In this document: positions 23,901 to 37,421 of the stretch, piece by piece | How positions within the stretch are numbered: position 1 is the first letter of the stretch | Layout of the letters: every line of letters begins with the position of its first letter | The notes under the pieces: model-generated | What the model saw: the letters and a program-made list of their open reading frames with translations, nothing else | What the model was told of the DNA's origin: nothing | Databases searched by the model: none | Origin: Argopecten irradians | Lineage: Eukaryota; Mollusca; Bivalvia; Pectinida; Pectinidae | Reading direction: 5' to 3' | DNA: 64,000 nucleotides | Assembly: GCF_041381155.1 (NCBI RefSeq) | Contig: NC_091138.1 | Location: forward strand, 20,151,255-20,215,254 | Program-made: the position numbers and the translations under genes

Positions 23901-24809
23901 GTGAAGATTTACTGAAGTTGATGTGATCTACATTTGATATACCTGTTACTATGAAAGTAGATTTACATAAAAAAAATGATTCTGGCTAACTAAGATTCAT
24001 GAAGATATAATCAAAATTCTGAAGTTGATCAAGAGCATGCTGACACAAAAAGAGAGTATATATGCAGCTCAGAAGAATTAACATAGAGAAAACCCAGATA
24101 ATCTCACAATGTGTGACTGTAGTAGAGCAGAATAAATTTAATGTACAAATTACCAAAGATCCAGTAGATACACTCTAAAAATAGTACAAATTGATCTATA
24201 TAGGATTTCATTGAATGTCTAGTAGCAAATCATGTAAAGCAGTTTAAGAACTTGTAATACATTTTCTCTTAACTAGCACTTTTTAAAGAACATGAAACGA
24301 TCTTACCACATCTAGCTGCATGCTATGTTGAGTCAACTTCTGTATTGTGAGCTAGCACTTAATTTTATTCTTGTTTGGTTTCAGAAATTTTTTGCATAAT
24401 AGACACCTTTACATTCCAAGCATGACTAGGCCTTGGGTTCAACTCATTTGCCCTTCGTAACAAAGACTAGACCAGTCCATTATGAAATTTCAGGGGTGAA
24501 TGAGTTATTTTTTTTCAAGTCATAGTATCAATTATCCAGATGATGTCTATTTAGGTTTCACAGTCAACAGACCCTGCCTCGTTAGACTTATCTAGATTTT
24601 TAATCTCTCTTACTTGATCAATAACGTTTTCCAACCACATGAGCCAGACCCACATTTTAAAGTGCATTGATGACAAATGAAGTTTGTCTTAATTTTGTTT
24701 TCAGATCAAAGTAACTCTTTTCCACAATTAAGTTTGTTTTAGATGCCACACAAACTCCAACATTATGCCAGCTGCAGAAGTGGTCCTCTTCATGTTAAAG
24801 TAATTTGTT
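20987..24809. other. Convergent AP5Z1/GGA intergenic region
   Basis: No gene is seen in this AT-rich gap. It holds diffuse direct repeats at about 21170-22140 (aaaagttaaggtcaa-, gttaaattttgacaca-caaaactgtattt, repeated near 21200 and 21900) and a 46-bp tandem repeat at 22355-22520. The right part probably includes the GGA 3' UTR, which would run leftward from 24809. Several minus-strand AATAAA signals exist, so its end cannot be chosen. Confidence 0.5.
22355..22520. repeat. Tandem repeat of about 46-52 bp, four copies
   Basis: Four near-identical units contain cagaggtggagggctagtga followed by tagacttgggtaataact. The last unit is truncated at 22520. It lies in the AP5Z1/GGA gap and has no coding meaning. 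Confidence 0.8.
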
Positions 24810-27800
24810 TCACACGACAGGAAATGTATCCACCTCTCCTACATCTGAATGTGGTTCCTCACCAGCTATGTATGTTATTTTAAATTTTAACCGGATCTTC
24901 TCCTGAAAAACATTAATAGACAATGTTTACCCATTGAAATCTTGTGTTTTTATATGTTTCATCAACAAAATTTATCGAAATCTATTCCTCAATAGAAGTT
25001 CTGTGAATATTTAAGGCACCAATAATTCAGACCTGCTTTATAAACAGATTCATATGTTCTTCCATTCATAATGCTGAACCCAAAAGTTTACAATGTTTTA
25101 ACATGGTTTGTTCTTTGTTAAAATTTCCATATGTATCTTGCATACATTTTACAGAAACAGGAAATTGATAGTTTTTTAATCGTGATTTACAATGATGTAT
25201 TTCTCAAACTCCAAACTCACTTGAATAGATTCTTAAGGAAACAAAACATTTAGGCAATATTGTCAATAATAACCCTCACATACCTTGTGTGGATTTGCGA
25301 AAAGCATAACTTGAGTAATGGCTGCTGGTGGCAGAATAGGGTTATAGGCGGGTAGGTCTGTAGCTGATGGCGGCTGTAGTTTTACTTTCATAACCTGGAA
25401 TGTAAAACATCTAAATACACAACTAAATCCATAAAGATAGCTCGGTCAGTTTCAGTGTTAACCTATATGACCTCAGATGACAATAATAATTATTTTTTTT
25501 ATTAAATTGAAAATGTATTGAACAACAGGACAGGCAATGCCTATCTAAGTTCTCTCCATCTATATATATCCTCTATGATTGGGGTTTGGATTTTCAAGAT
25601 CAATGAGAAATGATTTGGTCTGAGCTAAAGTGATTGATGTCAGGGGTTAGATGCTTTACCCAGATTGCCTCGTATTACATCAAAAGAGACCCATTTGATT
25701 GTGTATAGTGAGGTAGTCACACTTTACTGTTCAGGTTACTAGTTCCTGGAACAGTTCGGTATTGAAAAAAAATTATACTGTATTTGACCCAATAAAGACG
25801 CTTAAAAATTGATAAAAATGAAAAGGTGCTTATAAGTAAAATTATTGCAAATCTATACTGTTTTATGTAATTTTGGTCCTTCTATATGCCTGGGCAATTG
25901 AAATTGAGGTCTCAAAAAGGGGGAGGGGCGCTTATAGGGACATGGGCTCTTATTTGGTCGAATACGCTAATACAGTAAACCAGTGGAGAATATACCCTCG
26001 ATGTGTAATGTCCGTTAAATTGTTCTAGTAATCATGTTAACTGTAGTTTCTGTGCATAGAAAGGTTCTTTGCAAAAACACTTCAGTGCAGTAACTAATCA
26101 TCATTAATAAGCTTTTCTTTTAATTAAATAATGCACCAAAACAGTTGGTTACCTTAGGAACAGCTGCTTGGAAGCTGAAATTTTTCACAGGGTTTGTATT
26201 TGTGCTGATGACAGAAACTACCATTACAGACACATCTTCCCGTGGCCGGTCCTTAGCACAGTGTATTACCATCTTCAGGCCATTTTTATCATAGGCATTT
26301 ACAGGGGGCAGTGTACCTATGAAGGCAAAGTGGTTAAATCTAATTAACAGGTACTGTAGAATCTCTCTTTCAGGGATCATTTTGGAGGAAGCCCTATAGC
26401 CATTGGCCCCTAAATTTTGAAAATTATCCTATGTTTTGGGAAATTTCTAAATATTTCTTTGTAAATGGCCCCTTAAAAATTGTAAATTCTTATAAATGAC
26501 GCAATCATTTTAAACTGAAACATAGTGAAACAAATAATAACAATTCAGTTGACTCAAATTACAGAGAATAAAACCATATGACATTATTGGAAAATGTACA
26601 GCATTCCTAAACACTGACCTGTTTCAAGGTGACTTTTCATTTGTGCTATTGAAAACCAACTGGAGAAGGATTTATATGAACAATTCATTGCTACTATATA
26701 TCACTGGTCGTTAAACTACTTGATTGTGATAGTAACCTTCACGAAACATACACTTGATACTTACTAGGCTGGATCTTCTCGAGGGGTACAAATATATCTG
26801 TAAGTGAGAGTATTTCCTGGGTTGTGATTTTGGCTGGGGACACCTGAGGGACCGGGGGAAAGGTAGGAATGGTAGCTGTAGTATTGACCAACGTTGGCTG
26901 ACTCGTTAACCCCAGCTGGCTGTAGCTAATCTGAGAACTGTTGGGTACAGTGCCCCCTTTCGAGGCTATCTGGTTCAGTGTCAGCTTTGCTTGAGGTCTG
27001 TAAATACACAATCAATTATATCATTTCATGTAATTTGAACATTTACAGTAATCCAGAAATCAATTCTTTTGAAGTGAAGTAAAACAAAATTGCTTCTTCA
27101 ATCTAAAGTTCAGGTAAGATATACAAGTACATGTATACAAAATTACTTCTACATGATTCAACCTGGTATGGCTAAAATACTTATCCCCCTTACCCCCAGA
27201 AAAATCATGCCAATTTCAGTTCTGTCTTGAACACATCTCTAATCTATAATCATAACAAAGGGGAGATAAGTCACTTACACAACTTCTTGTATAACTTTGC
27301 CATCCTTTGGTAAACTCTGTTGCATTAGATCTTGTCCTAGCAGGTCAAGGTCAGCCAAGCCTTTAGAGGCTGGAGGGTTAGAAACCTGTGCTGAGGCATT
27401 CACATTGCCAGCTGTCAATGTACCTAAACGATAGACAAGTGCTTTCAATGAATATTAATTCTGTCTTTGTGTATGAATGATTTCTCCCTTGCAAGTAGGT
27501 ATTGATTGTGATGTCATTACTTTGTGAGCACTCATAAACACATGATGTAATAATCAGTCCCTAACCACAAGGGAAGATAACTCTGTAAATAGGCAAATAC
27601 AGAATAGACAGATGATAAGAACTGGCCTTGTTCATGGGAGTAACATTAAACAATACAGAAAGAAATATGTTTAAAATACAGACAATCCGCTTTATTATAA
27701 AGTGAAGCATTATACATTATACAAAATAAATCTTTATGTAATAACATTCTCAAAAATGGCACGATTATAAGAATTTATATCCCCTCTGTTACAGAGATGA

Positions 27801-30800
27801 CCCCTTACAAGTATTTCTATATGCATTTCTGTTGTATGATAAAAAGTCTGATGAAATACTCTACAAATGGTCACTTTACCATCTACTTATCATAGAATTA
27901 TATATAGAACTTCAAACCATAATCTAAGACTGATTTTAAAATTAGATTTACCGTGCCCTGCGCCCATGGTGAGAGGACTTGTCATTTGTGCTGGGTGCTG
28001 AGATAAAAGAGATGGAGCAGAGAACATGTTAGTTGTGGCCTGATTGGCCTGTAACACCGCTGGTCCTTGGGGTTGTGTGGGGAGCTGTGCCATAACTCCA
28101 ACCCCTCCTAGCTGGAGTCCGGGGTTCACAGGTTGGTTCGCGTTACTCGAGGGTAAAGCCATACCAGATGTCTGAAAAATCAATGTTATATATATTTGCA
28201 GCTATTTGAGTAAATTAGAAAAGTCTGTAAAACACAAATGACCACGTCTCCATTTAAAGGGAAAATTTCTATTTTGTCTTTGCATCTAACAGAGTTACCT
28301 CCCTTGTGTGTAGGTATCATTTTGACGTCATTATTTTGTGAGCGAAACTCACATAGTTTTCTTTGAAAAGTATGGTGTCATTCTCACAAGCACATGACGT
28401 CATAATCAACATCTACTCGGAAGGGCAGATAACTCTGTAATATGCAAATATACAATATGGTCCTCAATTTCATGGTGGAAGCTTGCATGAAGTTAAGGAA
28501 ATAAAACAAATTCTGTATACCGATAGAAAACATTTCTGTGACATCAATGTAAAAATAAATTTGTGGTGTTTAGTTACAAAATAAATAGAGTCATAGCAGA
28601 AAATGTATACATCATGTACCATGAAATCAACATTCTTTATATAGTCAGAATTTCTGCCATATTTGCTTACCACACTGGATGTTTGAGATGTTGCTCCAAA
28701 TATGTCGTTAAGATCTGCTAGTAATGAATCTGATCTGTCTGCAGGCTGTGAATCCTGTAAACCTACAAATATCAGCCAATTCAACTTGATATAGTACAAT
28801 ATGTAAATACCAGCCAGTTGACTTATTATCTTTTAACATCTGAAAGTACTGTACTGAAAAACTTCATGCGGAAACATTTCTACATACAATTATAACAAGA
28901 GATCCCGGAGGGATCTTGGCGCCCACCAAAGAATGATCTATGTCTGACAATGGAAGGAGGGATCTTTTCCCTGCTTTTCAAACTTTTTCAAACATATTAC
29001 ATATAAAATTTGAGACAGATCACTTAAGTACTTTCTAAGAAATAGTGGTAACAAACTTCAACGATGAAATCCAAGATGGCCGACAGTTGGCCATCTTGTT
29101 GACTAATCAGTCCCAAAGTCCATTATGCACAACTAGGGCCCAAGCTAGAGAACCTAGGTATGGACATCTTGTTGACCAATCAGTTACAAAATGCAATATG
29201 CACAACTAGGGCCCAAGGAGAACCTATGTATGGAATTTGAGAGAGATCCCTTCAGTAATTTCTGAGAAATAGCAGCAACTATTAAAATCGAATATGGCGG
29301 CCGGTCTGCCACCGTGTTGACCGGTCGGTCCCAAAGGGCAATATGCACAACAAGGGCCCTATGATGACCCACATGTAAAATTTGGGAATGATCCCTTCAG
29401 TACTTTCTGAGAAATAGCGATAACAAACTTTAACAATCAAAATCCACGACGGCTGCCAGGCAGCTCTTGGTCACTGATCGGTCCCAAAATGTATTATACA
29501 CAACAAGGGCCCTAGGGGAACCTACATATGAAATTTGAGAACAATCCCTTCAGTACTTTCTGAGAAATAGCAATAACAAACTTAAAGTATCAAAATCCAA
29601 GATGGCTGCCTGACGATCATCTTGTTGACTGATTGGTCCCAAAACGCAATATGCATATCTAGGGCCCTAGGGGAACCTACATATGAAATTTGAGAACGAC
29701 CCCTTCAGTATTTTTTCTACAAAAATTGTTAACGTACGGACAGAAGGAAGGAGGGACCACGGACGAAAAAGCGATTTGAATAGCCCACCATCTGATGATG
29801 GTGGCCTAAAAATTAATATAGGTTTGTGGATCATTATTCCATATACAATTAAGCTACTGATTACATTAATTGTGTACAACCTGGTACATAAATATATTGA
29901 TATATATATATATACATTTACAAATACTAAAACAGTCAAAAGATATGGTTAGAAACTTTTGAGTTCAATATTATAATTTTCTGATATTATGTAACAAGAG
30001 AAAATCAGTCCTAAAGTCAGAAATTGACAATGAATGCTATACAACAGCATAACACATAGCTATCTCAGTCATTGAGCACAAATCTTGTTCCATTCCATGT
30101 AAAATACTGTTTATACCAGAAAGATAAATGCATGCATAAGAATTATAATCTACAACAGCCAAGCGCTACCAGATTGGATCAGAGAATACTCTTAGATGAA
30201 TGAGAAAAAACTAACATATAATAATACAATATATTGACTGAATAAAATCACACTTTCAGTGTCTAGCTCTGGAAGAAGGAGAATCACTTTGATTTAATGC
30301 AATGCATGAGTTGGGAAGTGAATATAGCATATTGGTATCCACTTGACGATGTTTCAACCATTTTGAAGAATGGTTATTGAGTGACCAGTGAATTGATTGA
30401 TCAGTAAGTCATGATTGACCAGTGCATTACCTAAGGTCTGTAACTGGCCGTCTAATATGAGAGAAATATCTGCGTTTCCTTCGGACTGGCTGTTGGCTGG
30501 CTGTGTTGTTGGTGTACTTGACTGGTCCAGTGCAAGGTCAAGCAGGGCTGATGTATTGGCTAAAATGGGTGCATGGGCATTGGTCAAGTGCTTGATAAGC
30601 ATCTACTATACATTTGTACAATAAAACATCAAACTTTATCCAACAATCATATCAAGAGTAAATTGAAGCCATATTGGTAAGAAATGGTTTTTAATTCACC
30701 CATCTCCAGTGCCAGAGAGCATGTTCCATGTTATAAGAATCATGGAAAACATTTTGCTTCTACACATACACTATAAGCACCCAGTTATAATGTATCTATT

Positions 30801-33800
30801 TTTACGGAATAAAAGGATGTTCAATTACAATAATGTTGAAGGTATGGTACTCTGAGGATACAGTGGAAATTAAACAGATGATTTTTGCTTTTTTGCATTG
30901 AAAAGAAATCATTGATAGAAATATCATTGAAACACATTTACAAAACATTTAGTTTACAGACATGCACTTTGTAGTTTATTACAGAAAGGTACACATAAAG
31001 AATGTCATGCTATTGTTAATGAGAAGATGTACTTTCCACTGTATCTCAAGATTATGAATAATTAAACCGCATTCATCCAATCACTATAGGGAAGAGTTGT
31101 AGGATTCATAATGACAGGGGAGACAACTCACCCTTTGCTGTTTCACTGTTGTCTTCTGATACTCCTTCCACAGTCTTCTTGTACTGGTCCATAGCCTTCA
31201 TAACCTCATCATTACAACTCAATATCTCCGCTAGAATAGCAACAAAATATTTATCATTTTATAATGGACAGTTACATTTCAATATCTCCTAAAGAATACA
31301 AACCAATATTTATCATGATAAGTTAAGGGAGATAAGCCAAAAACTGTAGCTTATGTGTGAGGGAGTACAGCAATGATGCTGATTTCATGTAAATTGGGTT
31401 TTTGATTTATACAGTACTACTTTAGACAGAGGGTTGAAAGAAAAAAATCAAACTTTGACACAATAAATTGAAATCATGTCTCGACAAAATATAATCCAAT
31501 AACTCTTATATCAAAAATATCCAAATTCACAGTTATTTTTTTTAATCTTGTATTTATTCTTTTAAATTGCTACATGTAAACAAATCACTTTAATTATTGG
31601 TGTAAATTTATCAATGAGACTAACTTAATGCAGATAAAACTTTAAAACTTACAGATTCCATCATTGTCTTTTTCATCTGCATCACTTGCTAGTCTGAAAA
31701 GGTTTGGTCGTAGTTTCTCTAAAGATTCATACAGCTCCTGCAAAAGCAATATGAAAACACTTCAGAGTATAGAATCACATCATACAGACTATTTATTACA
31801 TATCAGATAAAACACAAGTGATACTTTTATGACCTATTGCATTGAACTACATATGCAATAGGACTGAGCAGACCATCATTTTTTTCTTATAAACAGCCGA
31901 TTCCTTTTAAGATAACTGACCAAGCATACAAGACCAAGAGTAAAATTTGGTATGGTTTTATTTCATTCTTGTTTTAGAACTGATCTCATCATCCACCATC
32001 AAATTTCAAATGTCTGAAGACACACAAACATGCTTTTCATAGAAATGCTCTTTGATTTTCACTTACCTTCATCATATCCCGATCAGACTGAGATGAAGCT
32101 TCAGGTTTAAAATGGGTTACCATTTCATTTAATAACCTGACATTAATATTTATGGTTTTCAGTTCATTAATACGCCTTGATATTTTCTCCATTCTGGATT
32201 CATCCTAAAAGGAATATAAAATCCATTTGAGAAATTTTGTTTAATTTCAATTACAACTTAAAATGTCCAGTTTAATATCAACAAAGACAAGAAAATATGA
32301 TTTTGCTTTATACCCTTTTTATTGCATAAACATTTAATTGTTAAGCTTTCAAAACATTTAACTACATTGTAGACACAAATTATTATTGTTTGGTTTGAAG
32401 CTAATATTTGTGCCCAACAACAGTAGAAGTGTGTTTACTACTTACTTGTTTCACCATGTTTTTTATCAGTCTGTTGGCAGCCTGAAGATCATTGGGATTT
32501 TTACTCTTCAATAATTTAGATAATAACTGAAAATATAGGCAATACAAATTGTATACACTTAAGTTATAATAAATACTTCCCAGCCACTGTTTTAACACAC
32601 AATCTGACCACTAGCAATTTATGGTCTAGGCCACCTGATGGTAAATTCGTTTTTTAAGTAAGATTTTATTTACTTTTCACTTTGAAATGTGAAATGTTAA
32701 CAGCTATTTTAGGTGTGTAGCATGTTGTCTGTAAATGATCTTCGTCTATTAGTCTGATGACCTAAAAATAAAATAAAACTCTTTTTGTGTTTTGGTTAGC
32801 CATTTTTTTCTGCTGCCAAGTCACGAGGCATGATATCTGATATTTTTTCAAATGATTCAACAAAACCTTTTCTTTTCTCTTCCCTCAAAAATACAAATAC
32901 CTAGGTCTGTTCTGCAATCTAATTAAAATTCGGCTTGTAATTCTGCTCCACTACGTTGCTCTACGGTACCAAATGCTCCAATACAAGACCTAGCATAAAT
33001 AACCCTTGGCCTACAATTGAAACATCTTGGAATGTACTAGCTGGTAGCCGTTTATACTTCCTGAGAGATTTGATCACACCGAAGATTCCATAGGCAACAC
33101 ACTGAACATGGAGTTGTTAGATCTTGTATCAAAGCTAGTGTAGCGGAATTACGAGTCTAATTTTAGCTAGATTGGTCAGTTCTGCTGTAATTTTTTTTTC
33201 AAACTTAGATTGAGTCGTTTCACTATTATTTAAGGCTGTACCTTAGATTTCTCTTCATCTTCAAATGATGCTGTTCTGGCTTTGGGAGGAGGTGCAACAT
33301 CTACAGCCTGGAAAAATGATAAAATATAAAAAAAATAATTATCCTATGAAAATATCTAATATCTACCGTTTCTAGTATTTCTAAATCACAAATTTTTTCT
33401 TACTATGGACTAAATTAGCCAACTTTTCCAATGTTCAAAATGTAGGGGAAACAAAGGGGAAATTCCATTGCATATTGTGGATGATTTATACCAATAGAAT
33501 GTTAACACAATCATAACATTTTCACTAATGAATGGTAAGGTGTGATATATTTTCTCATTAGATGAGTACAACCATTCCAACAACATATTTTTTTTTTGTC
33601 ATATACAAAATTGATCGTTGAATTTTTACATTTAAGTATTACAAACCACTTTATTTTCACTAATAATAATTGTGAATATATTATTTCACAATCAAGGGCT
33701 GATACATTTATTTTATTAATACTCATACATTATGTAATTATGTTTTACAGTATATATAATAATTCGCGAAACATTTGAATTCACAACTGCAAGATCAAGA

Positions 33801-36800
33801 GCTCTAGCTCAAAATTACACAAAAGATTGTAAGTTGCAAAATTAGTTTCCATGAACATGACAAAAACAAGTATTTTATGTACCTTATCCAGATAGGTTGG
33901 ATCCTCCTTGACAATACCTTGCTGTTTTAACATTTGGTAAGCTTCTGCAATCTTTGTTTCATGTGCCAAACCTTTACTCCAGCTGTATAATAGTTCTATA
34001 CATCTCTTCTTTACTTTTGGTGATGCTCTATTTCCTAAATACTAATTAGAAACACACACATATATATATTAGGAAGAGTCAGTCTGTTATCTATATTTAA
34101 CAATAACTAAGGAATAAAGTTTATTCATCCTAAATTCACCTCTCTGTAAAGAGTCATCATTAGATATGCTTTAGAATCTAGTTATAATCTATCTTAAGAC
34201 TTGATTTACTCCCATAACATGAGTCAACTGGTCAGCCTTTTTTTCATCCGATTTTTTTTTTTTTTTAATGACTGTCAACTCCGAAGGCTTATTTCTTTGA
34301 TGCAGCTTCTGATGTTGGATGAAAGCGGAAGGAAAAATGCAATAATATCAATATTTATAGCTCTAACAGAGATAAAATTGAGGTGTACTTACAGATAAGG
34401 TATTAATTATCACATTTATATAGTAAAACTATAACTCATATGGCCTCATAAAATAGTATCTTTTAATAGCAGATTAAGTTTGATGCATCCTTTCACTAAA
34501 TTTTTTATCTAGTTTCAAATATGGCGGTTACAAAACACAGGATGTGAAATCAAGTGGACAGACCACAGGTAAAAGTGATGGCAGATCAAGTGTTTCAGTG
34601 ACTTTGCAGTTCGTTTTTTTTCTATTTACCGGCCGGATCACTATCACCATAAAGTTTTGTCTGGGTCATGAAAGTTTAAGTAATGAGATGTAAATATTTG
34701 TTTCAGATGAAATTTTTGGCTGATTTTGTTAAAACATTTGTTTAGTTATGAAAAAGAGTTAGGCATTTGACATCGATGACTATTTAAATACATTTAAATG
34801 TTTCATAATGTCACAATCCCAACTTTGAATATGTAACTTTCAGCATTGGGTAAATGTTATATGGCCTATCGGAAGTTAAAGGTTAGACAAGTATCTTGTC
34901 CTGCTATACCTCTTATATTGTTGGAGTAGATCTAGACTTGACTTAGAAAAAAGACTATCGTTCCACTAATAAACCTGACCTAGGCCTTGATCAGATGTTA
35001 GTAATGCTGAACAATCTTCAATTACTCGGACCGGCCTTTCTATTTGTTATTATCGGTTTTTTACAATAAAACGAAAAGTTTTATCCTTTCACTAATACAT
35101 GTAGTATGATATATTTACAATTCAATTAAAAGTAGCCTTGTAATTTTGCTACACTATGATGCTCTACAAGATCTAACAACTGCCTTTTGGGGGTCACCTC
35201 AGCACAACTCCTATGGTTATAGCCAATGAGGGTGTCGCTTACAAAATCTTTGGTGTGGTTGATTCTCTCGGAAGAATAAATGGCTAAGAGCACTTCCCGA
35301 TATGTTCCGATCCTAGGTCAGGGGTCATGCTGAAGTGATCTTGTATTGGAGCGTATCATAGAGCATTGTATAGTGGAGCGGAATTATAAATTTTAATCAG
35401 ATTGTGATATTTGCAGTTATGTCTTTAATCGATCTAGTTTCAATCCCAAGGATATTTCCAAATTGATCTATAATTCAAATAACTATGATGACTTAACTTA
35501 CCTTTGGTGATACAACTTTGATCATTTCATTTAAAAACCGAAACTTTCCCAATTCTTGATGAAACGCCTTCCCACAATTTTTAACACAGGCTTCAACAGT
35601 CTGAAAATGAAGATAATATTAAAACCAAGAGCCATTTTGCATGATAAATCTGCATGCACACTTTGCAGTACACTTATAATCTTCAATATAGAATATTAAT
35701 GTAAAATTATTCCTCAAAACAGTAAATTTTTAAAGAGTTCATCTATTATTATTATCTTAATTGTCTGGATTTTGTAACCTAAAATATATCAAAAAGAATT
35801 TATCTATGTATACCGGTACTTAACAAATATGGTCATTGCATCTGTGTTGAATCTTTGAGAGATGAATTACACGTTGATCATTACCAACATTCTTGTACAT
35901 AGCAAAGATTGCTTATTTGGCAAGGATTGGTTAATTATTTGCTGGTTGGCAAAATCATTTTCTTTTATCTGAATATGTTGTAAATTGAATAACTTCAATT
36001 TGAAAGTCTCTTTAGTGTTAATCATAAAATACAATACATGTTTTCTGCAGGCATAAATCACTTTATTTATTCAGGTACAAGTAAAGATAGATATACTGGT
36101 GTTTCATTGGATTTATCTAACGAAAGAAACACATTTGGCATTATTATGGCTGTATTAAGATTTGTATACCGTCAATGTCAGCAGGGCTTCCTGCTCCTGT
36201 GGCGACTGTATTTTATGAGCGAGTAAGGGTAAAGAAATTTGTGGTCCTTCCAGTTCCTTATTAACCTGATCACAAAAACCCATAATAAGGTCCCAGTCTT
36301 CATCTCGGCTGGCAGGATTGGTCGCTTTATCTGAATAACAATTAAATAATTATGTTGTAAATCTGCCAGACGTAATATGAATCAAACCAACATCATGCAG
36401 CTATTATATCAAAAGACTTGATCACTTTCTGTCACCTTATATACTTTCTGTCTAATTGTACATTGCACTTATATGTAATATATGATGTCTAACAATATTT
36501 AAGCAAAATATATCCGCGCCATCCTCTTTAATGCATAATCACTGTGTTGTGCTTTCTACTGTTTCTACTAATGTGTATCCGAGTGTGCAGTTCTTTATGA
36601 AGCGTTTGTTTACTGAAGATAAAGTCCAATTTGCATTCGACAATCCTTAATTATAAATCCGTTGATGATTTACATAAATTGATTGATATTCAAAACATTT
36701 ACTGTCTATTCTCAATTACCGATACATAATCGTTTATTTGAAATAATAATATTAAACCAAATAGGCCTAACATGCAGGGAAATATTTCTGTTTTGAGACC

Positions 36801-37019
36801 CTCCCCCATCAGACACCGGCTATCATGCACACGTCATATGCTGACATGTGCGTTCGATTTCTTGACTGATGACCCATTTTTGAAAAGAAACCACAAACGA
36901 TATTCTAATCATTTAGATTGGATAAAATCTAGGCTATACTCGATTATAAAGCTACCATCTACACAAACAGGAAGCATCTTACTAAGAAGCGACTCGAGGC
37001 TCTCGCCTTCGACGGCCAT
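24810..37019 (-). CDS. GGA: GGA Arf-dependent clathrin adaptor, 17 coding exons
   Basis: GGA proteins are monomeric clathrin adaptors at the trans-Golgi that sort acidic-dileucine cargo such as mannose-6-phosphate receptors under Arf-GTP control (family knowledge). Minus-strand exons in gene order: 36983-37019, 36170-36330, 35502-35600, 33883-34041, 33242-33307, 32446-32526, 32067-32204, 31653-31737, 31132-31230, 30431-30559, 28671-28762, 27952-28171, 27279-27423, 26765-26997, 26153-26316, 25284-25394, 24810-24902. All phases agree, giving 703 codons (human GGA3 is about 720). VHS covers residues ~1-152 (LLAHKIQSPQEQEALLTLT, KFRFLNEMIKVVSPKYLG, AEAYQMLKQQGIVK). GAT covers ~165-310 (LLKSKNPNDLQAANRLIKNM, LYESLEKLRPNLFRLASDAD). 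The hinge ~311-570 has DLDLLGQDLMQQSLP. The GAE ear ~570-703 has IFVPLEKIQPS and FQAAVPKVMKVKLQPPS. The ATG context is caagATGG. An identical alternative exon 1 lies 529 bp upstream. Confidence 0.95.
25772..25979. mobile_element. Short TIR MITE (GGA intron 15)
   Basis: Ends are inverted: tatactgtatttgacccaat at the left, and on the right gtcgaatacgctaatacagt, which read in reverse resembles it with a short insertion. A related copy sits at 58900-59157 in TRPM intron 8. No coding capacity. Confidence 0.55.
28893..29815 (-). mobile_element. Pearl/MINE-like element, reverse orientation (GGA intron 10)
   Basis: Same family as 4080-4910 but on the minus strand. Its 3' end at 28893 reads, reversed, agatccc-tcc-gggatct-cttgt. 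Four to five core units follow, with tttctgagaaatagc and aaaatccaagatggc landmarks. Its 5' end near 29790-29812 is a hairpin, ccaccatctgatgatggtgg, beside tccgt-rich sequence (cgtacggacagaaggaagga). It lies between exons 11 and 10 of GGA. Confidence 0.65.
32917..33174. mobile_element. TIR MITE copy A (GGA intron 5)
   Basis: The left end, caatctaattaaaattcggc, then ttgtaattctgctccacta, is the inverse of the right end, tagtgtagcggaattacgag, then tctaattttagctagattg, with several mismatches. A second member of the family is at about 35118-35407 in intron 3. About 260 bp long, no coding capacity. Confidence 0.6.
34201..34935 (+). repeat. Interspersed repeat, copy 2 (GGA intron 3)
   Basis: Second copy of the repeat at 3226-4020, sharing tcccataacatgag, caaatatggcgg, gtctgggtcatgaaagttta and ctgctatacctct. 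It runs antisense to GGA. The hairpin near its 3' end (34875-34915) is less perfect than in copy 1. It carries a poly-T run near 34250. Confidence 0.6.
35118..35407. mobile_element. TIR MITE copy B (GGA intron 3)
   Basis: Left end caattcaattaaaagtagcc, then ttgtaattttgctacacta; right end tagtggagcggaattataaa, then ttttaatcagattg. These are inverted copies of each other and match the MITE at 32917-33174. Interior about 200 bp, no transposase. Confidence 0.55.
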
Positions 37020-37418
37020 CTTGAAAACAAACCAGTCACGGGATTTCCCGAAGTTTTCCGTCGTCTGCTTTCTATAGTCTGTTTCGAATAATATATAAGT
37101 TAGGATTGAAAAATGTAACTACAGACATGGGCCGCCTTCACGGTTTATGCGGTTTGACTGAGTTGTTTCCAGACGACCCTTGACAAAGCCCTCATATGCT
37201 TCTATCATAAACTGCAGGTTCGTCAGGATTTAACGCTTGAAATAAAGGCTTTCATATATAATTACTAACGGTCGAACGGTTGTTCCGTATAAACGAAAAC
37301 GGCCAGCATGACCGCCTCTTTCATTTTTATCTTGATTTATTTAAGCATTAAATTGCCATCTTGGGGGAATTATGGTCCTATATTTCTCCCAGGATTGCAG
37401 ACAAATTGAATAACGCGC
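36893..37418. repeat. Tandem duplication unit 1 with GGA exon 1 and promoter
   Basis: This 526-bp unit is repeated almost exactly at 37422-37947 (offset 529). I see only two 1-bp length differences, ctgcaggttcg against ctgcagggttcg and tttaacgc against tttacgc. The unit contains the complete GGA coding exon 1 (36983-37019), its donor, 5' UTR, and a small foldback-type element remnant at about 37126-37316. Confidence 0.93.
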
Positions 37419-37421
37419 GTT

